Positions 8,198 through 16,162 of a stretch of 64,000 nt of DNA are shown here, piece by piece. Source of the stretch: JAWKJY01 sp041393535. GTDB lineage: Bacteria; Actinomycetota; Thermoleophilia; Gaiellales; Gaiellaceae. The stretch spans positions 678,381 to 742,380 of the forward strand of contig JAWKJY010000001.1 in NCBI GenBank assembly GCA_041393535.1, written 5' to 3'. Numbering within the stretch: position 1 is the stretch's first letter; every line of letters starts with the position of its first letter. The notes under the pieces are model-generated. The model saw nothing but the letters and a program-made list of their open reading frames with translations. It searched no databases and was not told the origin of the DNA. Position numbers and translations under genes: made by a program.

Positions 8198-9358
8198 ATG
8201 GATCCCGAGCGCGTCCAGCCGGAGACCGTCGCCGCGCAGGCGCTCGGACGCGTGGACGAGCGGACCGGGGCGATCGTCCCGCCGCTCCACGTGTCGAGCA
8301 CGTTCCTGCGCGACCCGGACAACGCCTACCGCACGGGGCGCGTCTACGCCCGCGCGGACAACCCGGCCTTCGACGCGCCCGAGGCGGTCGTGGCCGCGCT
8401 CGAGGGCGGGAGCGAGGCGCTCGTCTTCGCGAGCGGGATGGCCGCCGCGACCGCGTGCTTCCAGGCGCTCGCCCCGGGCGACCACGTCGTCGCGCCGACG
8501 GTGATGTACTGGGCGCTCCGTAGCTGGCTGGCCGGCTTCGCGACGCGCTGGGGGCTCGACGTCACCTTCGCCGACCTGGCCGACCCGGACGCCCTGCGCG
8601 CGGCGCTGCGCCCCGGCCGGACGCGGCTCGTCTGGGTCGAGACGCCCGCGAACCCGCTCTGGACGATCACCGACCTGGCCGACGCGGCTGCGGCCGCCCA
8701 CGCGGCGGGCGCGCTGCTCGCCGTCGACTCGACCGTCGCGACACCGGTCCTCACCCGGCCGCTCGCGCTCGGCGCCGACGTCGTCATGCACTCGGCGACG
8801 AAGTACCTGAACGGCCACGGCGACCTCGTCGCGGGCGTGCTCGTGACCCGGGAGGACGGGCCGTACTGGCAGGCGCTCCGCGCGGTCCGGGCGCAGCTCG
8901 GCGGCACGCTGGGGTCGTTCGAGAGCTGGCTGCTCGCGCGCGGGCTGCGGACGCTCCACCTCCGCGTGCGCGCGGCCTCCGCCTCGGCGCTCGCGCTCGC
9001 CACCCACCTCGACGCGCACCCGCACGTCCTCGAGGTGCTGTACCCGGGCCTGCCCGCGTTCCCCGGGCACGAGGTGGCGCGCCGGCAGATGGCCGGCGGC
9101 TTCGGAGGGATGCTCTCGATCCGCGTCGCCGGCGGGGAGGAGGCGGCGATCGCGACCGCGGCCGCCGTCCGGCTCTGGAAGCGCGCGACCTCCCTGGGCG
9201 GCGCCGAGAGCCTCGTCGAGCACCGCGCGAGCGTCGAGGGCGCGGGGACGCCGGCGCCGCCCGACCTGCTGCGCCTCTCCGTCGGGCTCGAGCACGTCGA
9301 CGACCTCGTCGCCGACCTCGACCGGGCGCTCGCGGCCGGCCACGGCGGCGCGCGCTAG
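8198..9358 (+). CDS. Cys/Met-metabolism PLP-dependent enzyme (cystathionine gamma-synthase/lyase family)
   Basis: The 386-residue protein carries the fold-type I trans-sulfuration signature: the phosphate/tyrosine segment YARADNPAFDAPEAVV, the glycine-rich ALVFASGMAAATACFQ, the PLP-ring Asp in LLAVDSTVATPV and the Schiff-base lysine in HSATKYLNGHGDLVAG. The C-terminal domain (RLSVGLEHVDDLVADLD) is complete. Family members make or break cystathionine, homocysteine or methionine; which reaction this one performs cannot be decided here. The ATG is preceded by TACAAC 6 bases upstream and no Shine-Dalgarno, a leaderless-type start. The cyclase gene begins 62 bases after its stop with its own TAGGCT element. 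Confidence 0.9.
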   Translation: MDPERVQPETVAAQALGRVDERTGAIVPPLHVSSTFLRDPDNAYRTGRVYARADNPAFDAPEAVVAALEGGSEALVFASGMAAATACFQALAPGDHVVAPTVMYWALRSWLAGFATRWGLDVTFADLADPDALRAALRPGRTRLVWVETPANPLWTITDLADAAAAAHAAGALLAVDSTVATPVLTRPLALGADVVMHSATKYLNGHGDLVAGVLVTREDGPYWQALRAVRAQLGGTLGSFESWLLARGLRTLHLRVRAASASALALATHLDAHPHVLEVLYPGLPAFPGHEVARRQMAGGFGGMLSIRVAGGEEAAIATAAAVRLWKRATSLGGAESLVEHRASVEGAGTPAPPDLLRLSVGLEHVDDLVADLDRALAAGHGGAR

Positions 9359-9420
9359 CCGGCGGCCCGACTGCGCTGCGGCGTAGGCTTGCGCCGCAGG
9401 ATCGAGATCGGGAGGAGCGC

Positions 9421-10176
9421 ATGCAGGCCCAGCAGGAGGCGACCCCGCGAAGCGAGCGCTGGGAGTTCGAGCTGTACGACCTCTCGCGACCGCTCACCCG
9501 CGAGACGGTCGTCGCGCTCTTCGGTGACATCGTCGCGGACGGCGCGAACCCGTACTTCACGGACATCGCGGTCGAGACGCCCTTCGACTTCGCAACGGGC
9601 ACGACTCGCGCGTCGATCGTTCGCATCCCCGACCACGTCGGCACGCACGTCGACGCGCCGCTCCACATGGTCGAGGGCGCCCCGTCGCTCGAGCAGATGG
9701 ACATCTCGCGCCTGATCGGCGAGGCCGTCGTCCTCGACCTCGAGCGGGGCGACGTCGACCACGGGTACACGGCGGCCGAGCTCGCGGCGGCCGCGCCCGG
9801 GGTCGAGCCCGGCGACATCGTCCTGATCTACTCGGGCTACGTCGACGCCGTCGAGCGCCGCCGCATGCGGCAGACGTACCTGACCGAGGAGGCGGCGCTC
9901 TGGCTCGTCGAGCGCGGCGTCAAGGCGGTCGGCTGCGAGCCTTCCGGGATCGAGCACACGCCGCAGGGCCTCTTCGAGCACGGCTGGTACCGCAAGGACG
10001 CGGAGCACCCATGGCCGGCGCACCGGGCGCTGCTCGCCAACGACGTCTACATCGTCGAGGGGCTGACCAACCTGCGACCGCTGCGTGGGCGGCGCGTCCG
10101 GTTCTCGGCGCTCCCCGTCGCGATGCCCGGGCTCACCGGCTTCTCCGTCCGCGCCGTCGCCTGGATCGACCGATGA
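9421..10176 (+). CDS. Cyclase/kynurenine-formamidase-family metal hydrolase
   Basis: The 251-residue product has the family metal motif H-x-G-T-H-x-D-x-P-x-H as DHVGTHVDAPLHM (His72, His76, Asp78, His82) and the later SGYVDAVERRRMRQTY and VKAVGCEPSGIEHT segments where KynB-like enzymes carry the remaining catalytic residues. Members hydrolyse N-formylkynurenine, isatin or related amides, or act in polyketide cyclisation; the substrate is unknown here. GGGAGGAG lies upstream of the ATG, and a TAGGCT element about 30 bases further up could be its promoter. The stop codon overlaps the ATG of the amidase (ATGA), so this is the first gene of a four-gene coupled operon. Confidence 0.88.
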   Translation: MQAQQEATPRSERWEFELYDLSRPLTRETVVALFGDIVADGANPYFTDIAVETPFDFATGTTRASIVRIPDHVGTHVDAPLHMVEGAPSLEQMDISRLIGEAVVLDLERGDVDHGYTAAELAAAAPGVEPGDIVLIYSGYVDAVERRRMRQTYLTEEAALWLVERGVKAVGCEPSGIEHTPQGLFEHGWYRKDAEHPWPAHRALLANDVYIVEGLTNLRPLRGRRVRFSALPVAMPGLTGFSVRAVAWIDR

Positions 10177-11573
10177 GCGACGACGCCAGCGGCCTCGTCG
10201 GCGCCTCCGCGGGGGCGATCGCCGGTGCGATCGCGGCGGGCGAGACGACCGCCTCGGCCGTCGTCGAGGCGCACCTCGCCCGGATCGCCGAGGCGAACCC
10301 GCGGCTGAACGCCATCGTCACGCCGTGCGTCGAGGACGCGCGCGCGGCGGCGGCGGCGGCGGATCGCGCCGACGTGCGCGGGCCGCTGCACGGCGTCCCC
10401 TACGTGCTGAAGGACGTGATCGCGACGGCCGGGCTGCGGACGACGGCCGGGAGCCTGCTCTACCGCGACTTCGTGCCGACGCGCAGCGCGACGGCGGCGG
10501 AGCGGCTGCGCGCGGCCGGGGCGATCCTGCTCGGCAAGACGAACTGCCCGGAGTTCGCGCTCGAGCCGCACACCGACAACCGCGTCTTCGGCCCGACGCT
10601 GAACCCGGTCGACGAGGCGATCACGCCGGGCGGATCGAGCGGCGGGTGCGCCTCGGCGGTCGCGTCCGGCATGGCCGCGTTCTCGATCGGGTCGGACTAC
10701 GGCGGCTCGATCCGCTGGCCTGCGCAGTGCTGCGGGATCGTCGGCCTGCGCCCGACCTGCGGCTACGTGCCGGTGACCGGCTGCCTGCCCTACCCGCCGG
10801 GCGAGGAGCTGCCCGCGCCGAGCTCGGTCGCGATCCTCAGCCGCCTGCAGACGATGGGCCCGCTCGCCCGGACGGTCGAGGACTGCGGCCTCGTGCTGCG
10901 GGCGATCGCGGGCCCCGACGGGATCGACCCGAACGTCGTTCCCGTCCCCGTCGGCGATGCGGGCGCGGTCGACGCGCGCGCGCTCGCCGTCGCGTGGATG
11001 GACGGGGAGGGGACGCAGCCCGTGCGGCCCGACCTCGTCGCCGCGGTCGAGCGCGCCGCCTCGCGCCTCGCCGGCGCCGGGCTCCGCGTCGAGCAGGAGC
11101 GGCCGCCGGGGCTCGAGACGGCCGTCGAGATCTTCCGGGCGTACCGCTACGCCGACGGCCTGCCCGTCCACGCCGCCCTCGCGCGCGGCCGGGAGGACGA
11201 GCTCGCCTCGACGATGCGCAACTGGTTCGCGACGGTGACGCCCGACCCGACCGTGGCCGAGTACCAGGCCCACGCCGCCGCGCGCGACGCGCTGCGGGCG
11301 CGCGTCCTCGCCTTCATGGAGACGTTCCCGATCCTGCTCCTGCCCGTCTCGCTGGGGCCGGCGCCGCGGCTCGGCGCCGACGACTTCGGCGCCCGCTTCC
11401 ACAACATGGCGCCGTGCTGGGCGATCACGCTGCTCGGCCTGCCCGCGCTCACGGTCACCTGCGGCGTGGACGACGACGGCCACCCCGTCGCGGTGCAGGT
11501 CGTCGCACGGCCTTGGCGTGACCACGAAGCGCTCGCCGTCGGCGCGCTGCTCGAGGAGGTCGCTCGTGGGTGA
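10173..11573 (+). CDS. Amidase-signature family amidohydrolase
   Basis: The 466-residue protein shows the Ser-Ser-Lys triad region: the Lys in LHGVPYVLKDVIATAG, the glycine/serine segment TPGGSSGGCASAVASG, and the nucleophile Ser in GSDYGGSIRWPA. The C-terminal part ends with the usual LLGLPALTVTCG and PVAVQVVARPW. Amidase-signature enzymes cleave amide bonds of small molecules, or of Gln-tRNA when paired with GatB/C; no gatB/C is nearby, so a small-molecule amide is more likely. It starts inside the stop codon of the cyclase gene and its own stop overlaps the GTG of the next crotonase by 8 bases. Confidence 0.92.
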   Translation: MSDDASGLVGASAGAIAGAIAAGETTASAVVEAHLARIAEANPRLNAIVTPCVEDARAAAAAADRADVRGPLHGVPYVLKDVIATAGLRTTAGSLLYRDFVPTRSATAAERLRAAGAILLGKTNCPEFALEPHTDNRVFGPTLNPVDEAITPGGSSGGCASAVASGMAAFSIGSDYGGSIRWPAQCCGIVGLRPTCGYVPVTGCLPYPPGEELPAPSSVAILSRLQTMGPLARTVEDCGLVLRAIAGPDGIDPNVVPVPVGDAGAVDARALAVAWMDGEGTQPVRPDLVAAVERAASRLAGAGLRVEQERPPGLETAVEIFRAYRYADGLPVHAALARGREDELASTMRNWFATVTPDPTVAEYQAHAAARDALRARVLAFMETFPILLLPVSLGPAPRLGADDFGARFHNMAPCWAITLLGLPALTVTCGVDDDGHPVAVQVVARPWRDHEALAVGALLEEVARG

Positions 11574-12348
11574 GATCCGGGTCGAGCGGGGCGGCGGCGT
11601 CGGCGTCCTCGAGATCGCGCAGGCCGACCGGCACAACGCGCTGACGCTCGCGATGTGGCGCGACCTCGGCGCGCGGGCGCGCGAGCTCGCGGACGACCCG
11701 GACGTGCGCGTCATCGTCGTCCAGGGCGCGGGCGACGCCGCCTTCTCGGCCGGGGCGGACATCTCGGAGTTCGCCGAGGTCCGCTCGACGCACGAGGCGG
11801 CTGCGGCGTACAGCGAGGCGGTCGGCTCGGCGCTCGACGCGCTCTCCCGCTGCCGCACGCCGACCGTGGCGCGGCTGCACGGGATCTGCGTCGGCGGCGG
11901 CGCGGGCATCGCCGTCGCCTGCGCGATCCGGCTCGCCGACGATCGGCTCCGCTTCGCGATCCCCGCCGCGCGCCTCGGCGTCGTCTACGAGTTCGAGGCG
12001 ATCCAGCGGCTGGTCGAGGTCGTCGGCTCCTCGCTCGCCCTCGACGTCCTCGCCTCCGGGCGGACGCTCGACGCGGCGGAGGCGCTGCGCGTCGGCCTCG
12101 TGTCGCAGGTCGTCCCGCGCGAGGAGCTCGACGGGCTGGTCGCCGGGTACGCCGCGCGGGTCGCCGAGAACGCGCCGATCCCGATCGAGGGCGCCTGGGT
12201 CGCGATCCGCGCGGCGCGCGAGCCGTGGCAGCCCGCCTGGGTCGAGGAGCTGGAGCGACTGAAGCGGCGCGCGATCGAGAGCGAGGACTACGCCGAGGGC
12301 GTGCGCGCCTTCCTCGAGAAGCGGCCCCCGCGCTTCACCGGCCGATGA
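11566..12348 (+). CDS. Enoyl-CoA hydratase/isomerase family protein (second crotonase)
   Basis: The GTG at 11566 is chosen because it overlaps the amidase stop by 8 bases, has GAGGAGGTCG upstream and gives the normal 260 residues. The CoA-binding and oxyanion blocks are AAFSAGADISEFAEV and LHGICVGGGAGIAVACAIRLA. The segment RFAIPAARLGVVYEFEAIQRL lacks the usual P-E pair of active hydratases, so it may be an isomerase, decarboxylase or hydrolase variant of the superfamily. Its position between an amidase and a CoA transferase suggests that a carboxylic acid set free by the amidase is turned into a CoA thioester and then processed here. This is inference from gene order. Confidence 0.88.
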   Translation: MGEIRVERGGGVGVLEIAQADRHNALTLAMWRDLGARARELADDPDVRVIVVQGAGDAAFSAGADISEFAEVRSTHEAAAAYSEAVGSALDALSRCRTPTVARLHGICVGGGAGIAVACAIRLADDRLRFAIPAARLGVVYEFEAIQRLVEVVGSSLALDVLASGRTLDAAEALRVGLVSQVVPREELDGLVAGYAARVAENAPIPIEGAWVAIRAAREPWQPAWVEELERLKRRAIESEDYAEGVRAFLEKRPPRFTGR

Positions 12349-13541
12349 GCGGCGGCGCGCTGTCGCACCTTCGGGTCGTCGACGCCTCGCAGGTGATGGC
12401 CGGCCCGTACTGCGCGATGCTGCTCGCCGACCTCGGCGCCGACGTCGTCAAGGTGGAGCCGCCCGGCGGCGAGACGACGAGGCACTCGCTCGGCCCCGTC
12501 CAGCCGTGGGGCGAGTCGGCGGCGTTCCTCGCGGTGAACCGGAACAAGCGGAGCCTCGTCGTCGACCTGAAGGCGCCCGGCGGCGTCGACCTCTACCGGC
12601 GGCTCGCCGCCTCGGCGGACGTCCTCGTCGAGAGCTGGCGACCCGGCACGGCGGAGCGGCTCGGCGTCGGCTGGGAGCAGCTGCGCGTGGAGAACCCGCG
12701 GCTCGTCTACGCGGCCATCTCCGGCTTCGGCTCGACCGGGCCGCACGCCGGCCGCGGCGGCTACGACATCATCACGCAGGGCGCGAGCGGGATCATGAGC
12801 GTCACCGGCTTCCCCGGCGGCGAGCCGGCCAAGGCGGGCGTCCCGCTGACGGACATCGGCGCGGGGATGCTCTGCGCAGTCGGCATCCTGGCGGCGCTCG
12901 CGGCGCGCGAGCGGACGGGGGAGGGGCAGCTGGTCGACACGAGCCTGTTCGAGGCGGGGCTCGTCTTCGGCGCGTGGGAGGCGACGCAGCTCTGGGCGAG
13001 CGGCACGCTGCCGGGCCCGCTCGGCTCCGCGCACCGGCTGAGCGCGCCCTACCAGGCGATCCGCACGCGGGACGGCCACGTCACGATCGGCGCGTTCGCG
13101 CAGAACCTCTGGGCCGCCGCTGCGACCGCCTTCGGGCATCCCGAGTGGGTCGACGACCCGCGCTTCGCGACCGGGCAGGACCGCCTCGCGCACCGGGAGG
13201 AGCTGATCGAGCTGATCGAGACGGTCTCGACGACCGAGCCGTCGGCGCACTGGCTCGACCGCCTGCTCGCGGCCGGCGTCCCGTGCGGCCCGGTCAACGA
13301 CTACGCGGCGGCGTTCGCGGACGAGCAGACGCTCGCGCGCGAGATGGTCGTCGAGGCCGAGCACCCGCAGGCCGGCCGGATCCGGATGCTCGGGATCCCG
13401 GTCAAGCTCTCCGGGACGCCGGGCGCGGTGCGGCGCCGGCCGCCGCTGCTCGGCGAGCACGCCGACGAGCTGCTCGCGGAGCTCGGCTACGGGCCGGCCG
13501 AGATCGACGCGCTGCGCGCCGACGGCGCGCTCGGCGCCTAG
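12345..13541 (+). CDS. CaiB/BaiF-family (class III) CoA transferase
   Basis: This 398-residue protein has the family opening LRVVDASQVMAGPYCAMLLADLGADVVKVE, the R-N-K block NRNKRSLVVDLK, and the catalytic aspartate in VPLTDIGAGMLCAVG (about residue 167). The C-terminal section has the typical LLAAGVPCGPVNDYAAAF and VKLSGTPGAVRRRPPLLGEH. Class III enzymes move CoA from one acyl-CoA to a free acid through an aspartyl thioester. The ATG overlaps the crotonase stop (ATGA). It is the last gene of the cyclase-amidase-crotonase-CoA transferase operon and probably activates its substrate acid. Confidence 0.93.
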   Translation: MSGGALSHLRVVDASQVMAGPYCAMLLADLGADVVKVEPPGGETTRHSLGPVQPWGESAAFLAVNRNKRSLVVDLKAPGGVDLYRRLAASADVLVESWRPGTAERLGVGWEQLRVENPRLVYAAISGFGSTGPHAGRGGYDIITQGASGIMSVTGFPGGEPAKAGVPLTDIGAGMLCAVGILAALAARERTGEGQLVDTSLFEAGLVFGAWEATQLWASGTLPGPLGSAHRLSAPYQAIRTRDGHVTIGAFAQNLWAAAATAFGHPEWVDDPRFATGQDRLAHREELIELIETVSTTEPSAHWLDRLLAAGVPCGPVNDYAAAFADEQTLAREMVVEAEHPQAGRIRMLGIPVKLSGTPGAVRRRPPLLGEHADELLAELGYGPAEIDALRADGALGA

Positions 13542-13545
13542 CCGG

Positions 13546-13872
13546 TCACCGGCGCGGGGGCGTCTCGTCCGCGTCGAGCCAGCGGCGGAGCGCGATCGCG
13601 CCCGCGAGCGCGACGGTCATCAGCGGGTTCCCGACCGACCGCACCTCGACGGCGCCGGCGCGCGTCGTCGTCTCCGTCCGCTCGTAGTCGAGCCCGACCG
13701 GACGGTCCGCGAGCGGCACGACGCGCTCGGCGCCCTCGCGCTCGGCGCCCTTCCAGACGAAGAGCCGCGTCGGGCGCACCTCGATCCCGCCGAGCGAGCC
13801 GAGCCGCACCTCAAGGGCCCGCTCCTCACCGCGGATCGGCTCCTCGCTGCGCGTGCGCTCGAGCGACGACAC
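13546..13872 (-). CDS. Small hypothetical protein, 108 residues
   Basis: Not recognised. Translation from GTG at 13872 gives a beta-rich N-terminal part (LEVRLGSLGGIEVRPTRLFVWKG, then ERVVPLADRPVGLDYERT) and a weakly hydrophobic C-terminal segment (PLMTVALAGAIALRRWL) that could touch or cross the membrane. A TACAAT hexamer lies 10 bases ahead of the GTG, overlapping the -10 element of the divergent carboxypeptidase gene. It is convergent with the CoA-transferase gene, 4 bases from its stop. Codon use is typical of the window. Confidence 0.6.
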   Translation of the reverse strand: MSSLERTRSEEPIRGEERALEVRLGSLGGIEVRPTRLFVWKGAEREGAERVVPLADRPVGLDYERTETTTRAGAVEVRSVGNPLMTVALAGAIALRRWLDADETPPRR

Positions 13873-13882
13873 CCTGGGCCGG

Positions 13883-13892
13883 ATTGTAGGCT
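13883..13892. promoter_or_regulatory. Overlapping divergent -10 elements
   Basis: On the plus strand TAGGCT (13887-13892) lies 7 bases before the GTG of the carboxypeptidase gene. On the minus strand TACAAT (13888-13883) lies 10 bases before the GTG of the small hypothetical gene. The two hexamers share the TA at 13887-13888. The whole intergenic stretch is 27 bases, so both transcripts must begin at or within a few bases of their start codons. Confidence 0.6.
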
Positions 13893-13899
13893 TTCCCTC

Positions 13900-15060
13900 G
13901 TGCTCCGCCGGCTCGTCGCGCTCCTCGCGTGCGCCACCGCCCTCCTCGCCGGCGCCGCGGTCGCGACCGCGGCCGGCCCTCCCGCCGTCCAGGGCGCGGC
14001 CGTGCTCGTGGGGAACGGCGCGACCGGCGAGGTGCTCTTCCAGCGCGGCGCCGACCTCGAGCTGCCGATGGCGAGCATCACGAAGGTGATGACGGTCCTG
14101 CTCTCGCTCGAGAACGCGAAGCCGTCGCAGGTCGTGGTCGGCTCGGCCGACGCCGCGGCCGTGGGCGAGTCGTCGATCGACCTGCGCCGCGGCGAGCGCC
14201 TGACGGTGCGGGAGCTCCAGCTCGCGGCGATGCTCCCGAGCGCCAACGACGCGGCGTACGCCCTCGGCGAGCACGTCGGCGGGCGCGGCGGGATGCGGCG
14301 CTTCCTCCGGCTGATGAACGAGCGCGCCGACGAGCTCGGGCTCGAGCACACCCGGTACGTCCGACCGGACGGGCTCGACGCGCCGGGCCACCACTCGAGC
14401 GCGCGCGACATCTTCACGCTGGCGCGCACGGCGATGCGCCTGCCGGCCTTCCGGCAGCTCGCGCGGACGCGGCAGGCGACGATCTCGGGCGGGCGCCGCC
14501 TGACGAGCACGAACGACCTGCTGTTCTCGTACGCCGGGACGATCGGCGTCAAGACCGGCCACACGAGCGACGCCGGCTGGTGCGAGGTGGTCGCCGCCCG
14601 GCGGAACGGCGTGACGATCTACGTCGTCATCCTCGGCAGCCCCGGCCGCGAGCAGCGCAACGCCGACCTCGCGAAGCTGCTCGACTGGGGCTTCGCCCAG
14701 TACGGGCGCGTCCAGCTGATCAGCGGCACGCGGACGTACGCCGAGGCGGCCGTGCCGTACCGCGAGGAGAAGGCGCTGCGCCTCGTCGCCCGCGAGCCGA
14801 TCCTGAAGGTCGTCCGCTGGGGCACCCGCCTCCGCGAGCAGGTCGTCGCGCCGGCGATGGTCAGGCTGCCGATCCAGGCCGGCGACGAGCTCGGGACGGT
14901 GAAGGTCTTCGAGGGCGACGAGGTGATCGCGGAGCAGCCGCTGATCGCGACCGAGTCGATCGCCGCGCCGGGCGTGGGCTCCCGGATGGGGTGGTACGCT
15001 GACCGGGCGCTCGACCACGCCGGCGACCTGCTCGACTCCATCTTCGGAGGGATCCTGTGA
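13900..15060 (+). CDS. D-alanyl-D-alanine carboxypeptidase (peptidase S11, DacA/PBP5-like)
   Basis: The protein has 386 residues with a cleavable signal peptide (LRRLVALLACATALLAGAAVATAA). All three active-site motifs of serine penicillin-binding proteins are present: S-x-x-K in ASITKVM, S-x-N in LPSANDAAYALG and K-T-G in GVKTGHTSDAGWC. Downstream is a PBP5-type C-terminal beta domain. It trims the terminal D-Ala of peptidoglycan stem peptides outside the membrane. The end (DRALDHAGDLLDSIFGGIL) could form the amphipathic membrane anchor seen in PBP5. The GTG start lies 7 bases after a TAGGCT element with no Shine-Dalgarno. The stop overlaps the GTG of the sugar kinase (GTGA). Confidence 0.92.
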   Translation: MLRRLVALLACATALLAGAAVATAAGPPAVQGAAVLVGNGATGEVLFQRGADLELPMASITKVMTVLLSLENAKPSQVVVGSADAAAVGESSIDLRRGERLTVRELQLAAMLPSANDAAYALGEHVGGRGGMRRFLRLMNERADELGLEHTRYVRPDGLDAPGHHSSARDIFTLARTAMRLPAFRQLARTRQATISGGRRLTSTNDLLFSYAGTIGVKTGHTSDAGWCEVVAARRNGVTIYVVILGSPGREQRNADLAKLLDWGFAQYGRVQLISGTRTYAEAAVPYREEKALRLVAREPILKVVRWGTRLREQVVAPAMVRLPIQAGDELGTVKVFEGDEVIAEQPLIATESIAAPGVGSRMGWYADRALDHAGDLLDSIFGGIL

Positions 15061-16013
15061 TCGTCACGGTCACGCTGAACGCCGCGATCGACCGCTCCCT
15101 CGTCGTCCCGAACTTCCAGCTCGGCCAGCGCCACCGGGCGAGCTCCGCGAACACGAGCGCCGGCGGCAAGGGCGTCAACGTCGCGCGCGCGCTCAAGCGC
15201 CTCGGCATCCCGGTCGTGTGCACGGGCCTCGCCGGCGGGCGGGCGGGCCTCTCGATCGTCGAGCGGCTGACGAGCGAGGGCCTGCTGAACGACTTCGTCC
15301 GCATCCGGGGCGAGTCGCGCACGTCGACCGCGGTGATCGACCCGACGACGAACCGCGCCACGGAGATCAACGAGTGGGGCCCGGAGGTCGAGGAGCTCGA
15401 GCTCGTCACGCTGCGCGAGAAGCTCGCCTACCTCTCGCGCGGCGCCGACTACGTCGTCTTCTGCGGCTCGCTCCCGCGCGGCGTCGCGGACGACGTCTAC
15501 GCCGACCTGATCCGCGAGGTCGGCAAGCGCGGGGCGCCGGCCGTGCTCGACGCGGCCGGGGAGCCGCTGCGCCTCGGCGTCGAGGCCGAGCCCTTCCTCG
15601 TCGCGCCGAACGTCCGCGAGGCCGAGCAGCTCGTCGGCCACGAGTTCGCGGACGGGGACGAGCTCGCGGCCGCGCTCGACGAGGTCTCCGAGCTCGGCGC
15701 CCGCAACGTCCTGATCACGCACGAGACGGGCTGCCACGCGCTGCTCCGCGAGGATCGCGCCGAGCACCGCCTGCGCGCCTCGATCGGCCGCATCGACCCG
15801 GTGTCGACGATCGGCGCGGGCGACGCGCTGCTCGCCGGCTACCTCGCCGCGCGCGTGCTCGAGCGCTCGCCCGAGGACGCCGTGCGGCTCGCCGTGGCCG
15901 CCGGCGCGGCCTCCGTGCGGGAGGCCGGCGCGGGCCGCTTCGACCCGAAGGAGGCGAGCCGCCTCACGGCCGAGGTCGAGGTGCAGGCGCTCGAGCCGGC
16001 CGTCGGCGACTGA
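15057..16013 (+). CDS. PfkB-family sugar kinase, 1-phosphofructokinase/tagatose-6-phosphate kinase type
   Basis: The 318 residues open with IVTVTLNAAIDRSLVV and NTSAGGKGVNVARALKRLG, the substrate-binding G-G-K-G-x-N block of hexose-phosphate PfkB kinases, and later show STIGAGDALLAGYLA with the catalytic aspartate and anion hole. These enzymes phosphorylate fructose 1-phosphate or a similar sugar phosphate at the other end using ATP. GGAGG sits 6 bases before the GTG, which overlaps the stop of the carboxypeptidase gene. No PTS genes are visible, so the source of the substrate is unknown. Which hexose phosphate it uses is not settled. Confidence 0.88.
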   Translation: MIVTVTLNAAIDRSLVVPNFQLGQRHRASSANTSAGGKGVNVARALKRLGIPVVCTGLAGGRAGLSIVERLTSEGLLNDFVRIRGESRTSTAVIDPTTNRATEINEWGPEVEELELVTLREKLAYLSRGADYVVFCGSLPRGVADDVYADLIREVGKRGAPAVLDAAGEPLRLGVEAEPFLVAPNVREAEQLVGHEFADGDELAAALDEVSELGARNVLITHETGCHALLREDRAEHRLRASIGRIDPVSTIGAGDALLAGYLAARVLERSPEDAVRLAVAAGAASVREAGAGRFDPKEASRLTAEVEVQALEPAVGD

Positions 16014-16060
16014 GCGGGTGCGGGGCCCGGCTCGGGGGCGGCCGCGTCGGGGCCGGGTGG

Positions 16061-16162
16061 TAGGCTTCGGCCCAGGTTGACGAGCAGCGCGAGAGTCGCA
16101 GCGTCCAGGCCCAGGCCGTCGTTCGGCGCCTGGGCCTCGTGCGTTCCGGGAGGTGATCGCTG
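16061..16162 (+). promoter_or_regulatory. guaB promoter and structured 5' leader
   Basis: TAGGCT at 16061-16066 is a good -10 hexamer. A leader of about 90 bases would then run to the guaB ATG. It contains a perfect 10-bp hairpin (AGGCCCAGGC at 16107-16116, complement at 16128-16137, 11-base loop), followed by GGGAGGTGATCGCTG, which is the Shine-Dalgarno region. There is no U-tract, so the hairpin is not a classic terminator. It could stabilise the mRNA or affect initiation. No known purine riboswitch core is recognisable. Confidence 0.5.
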
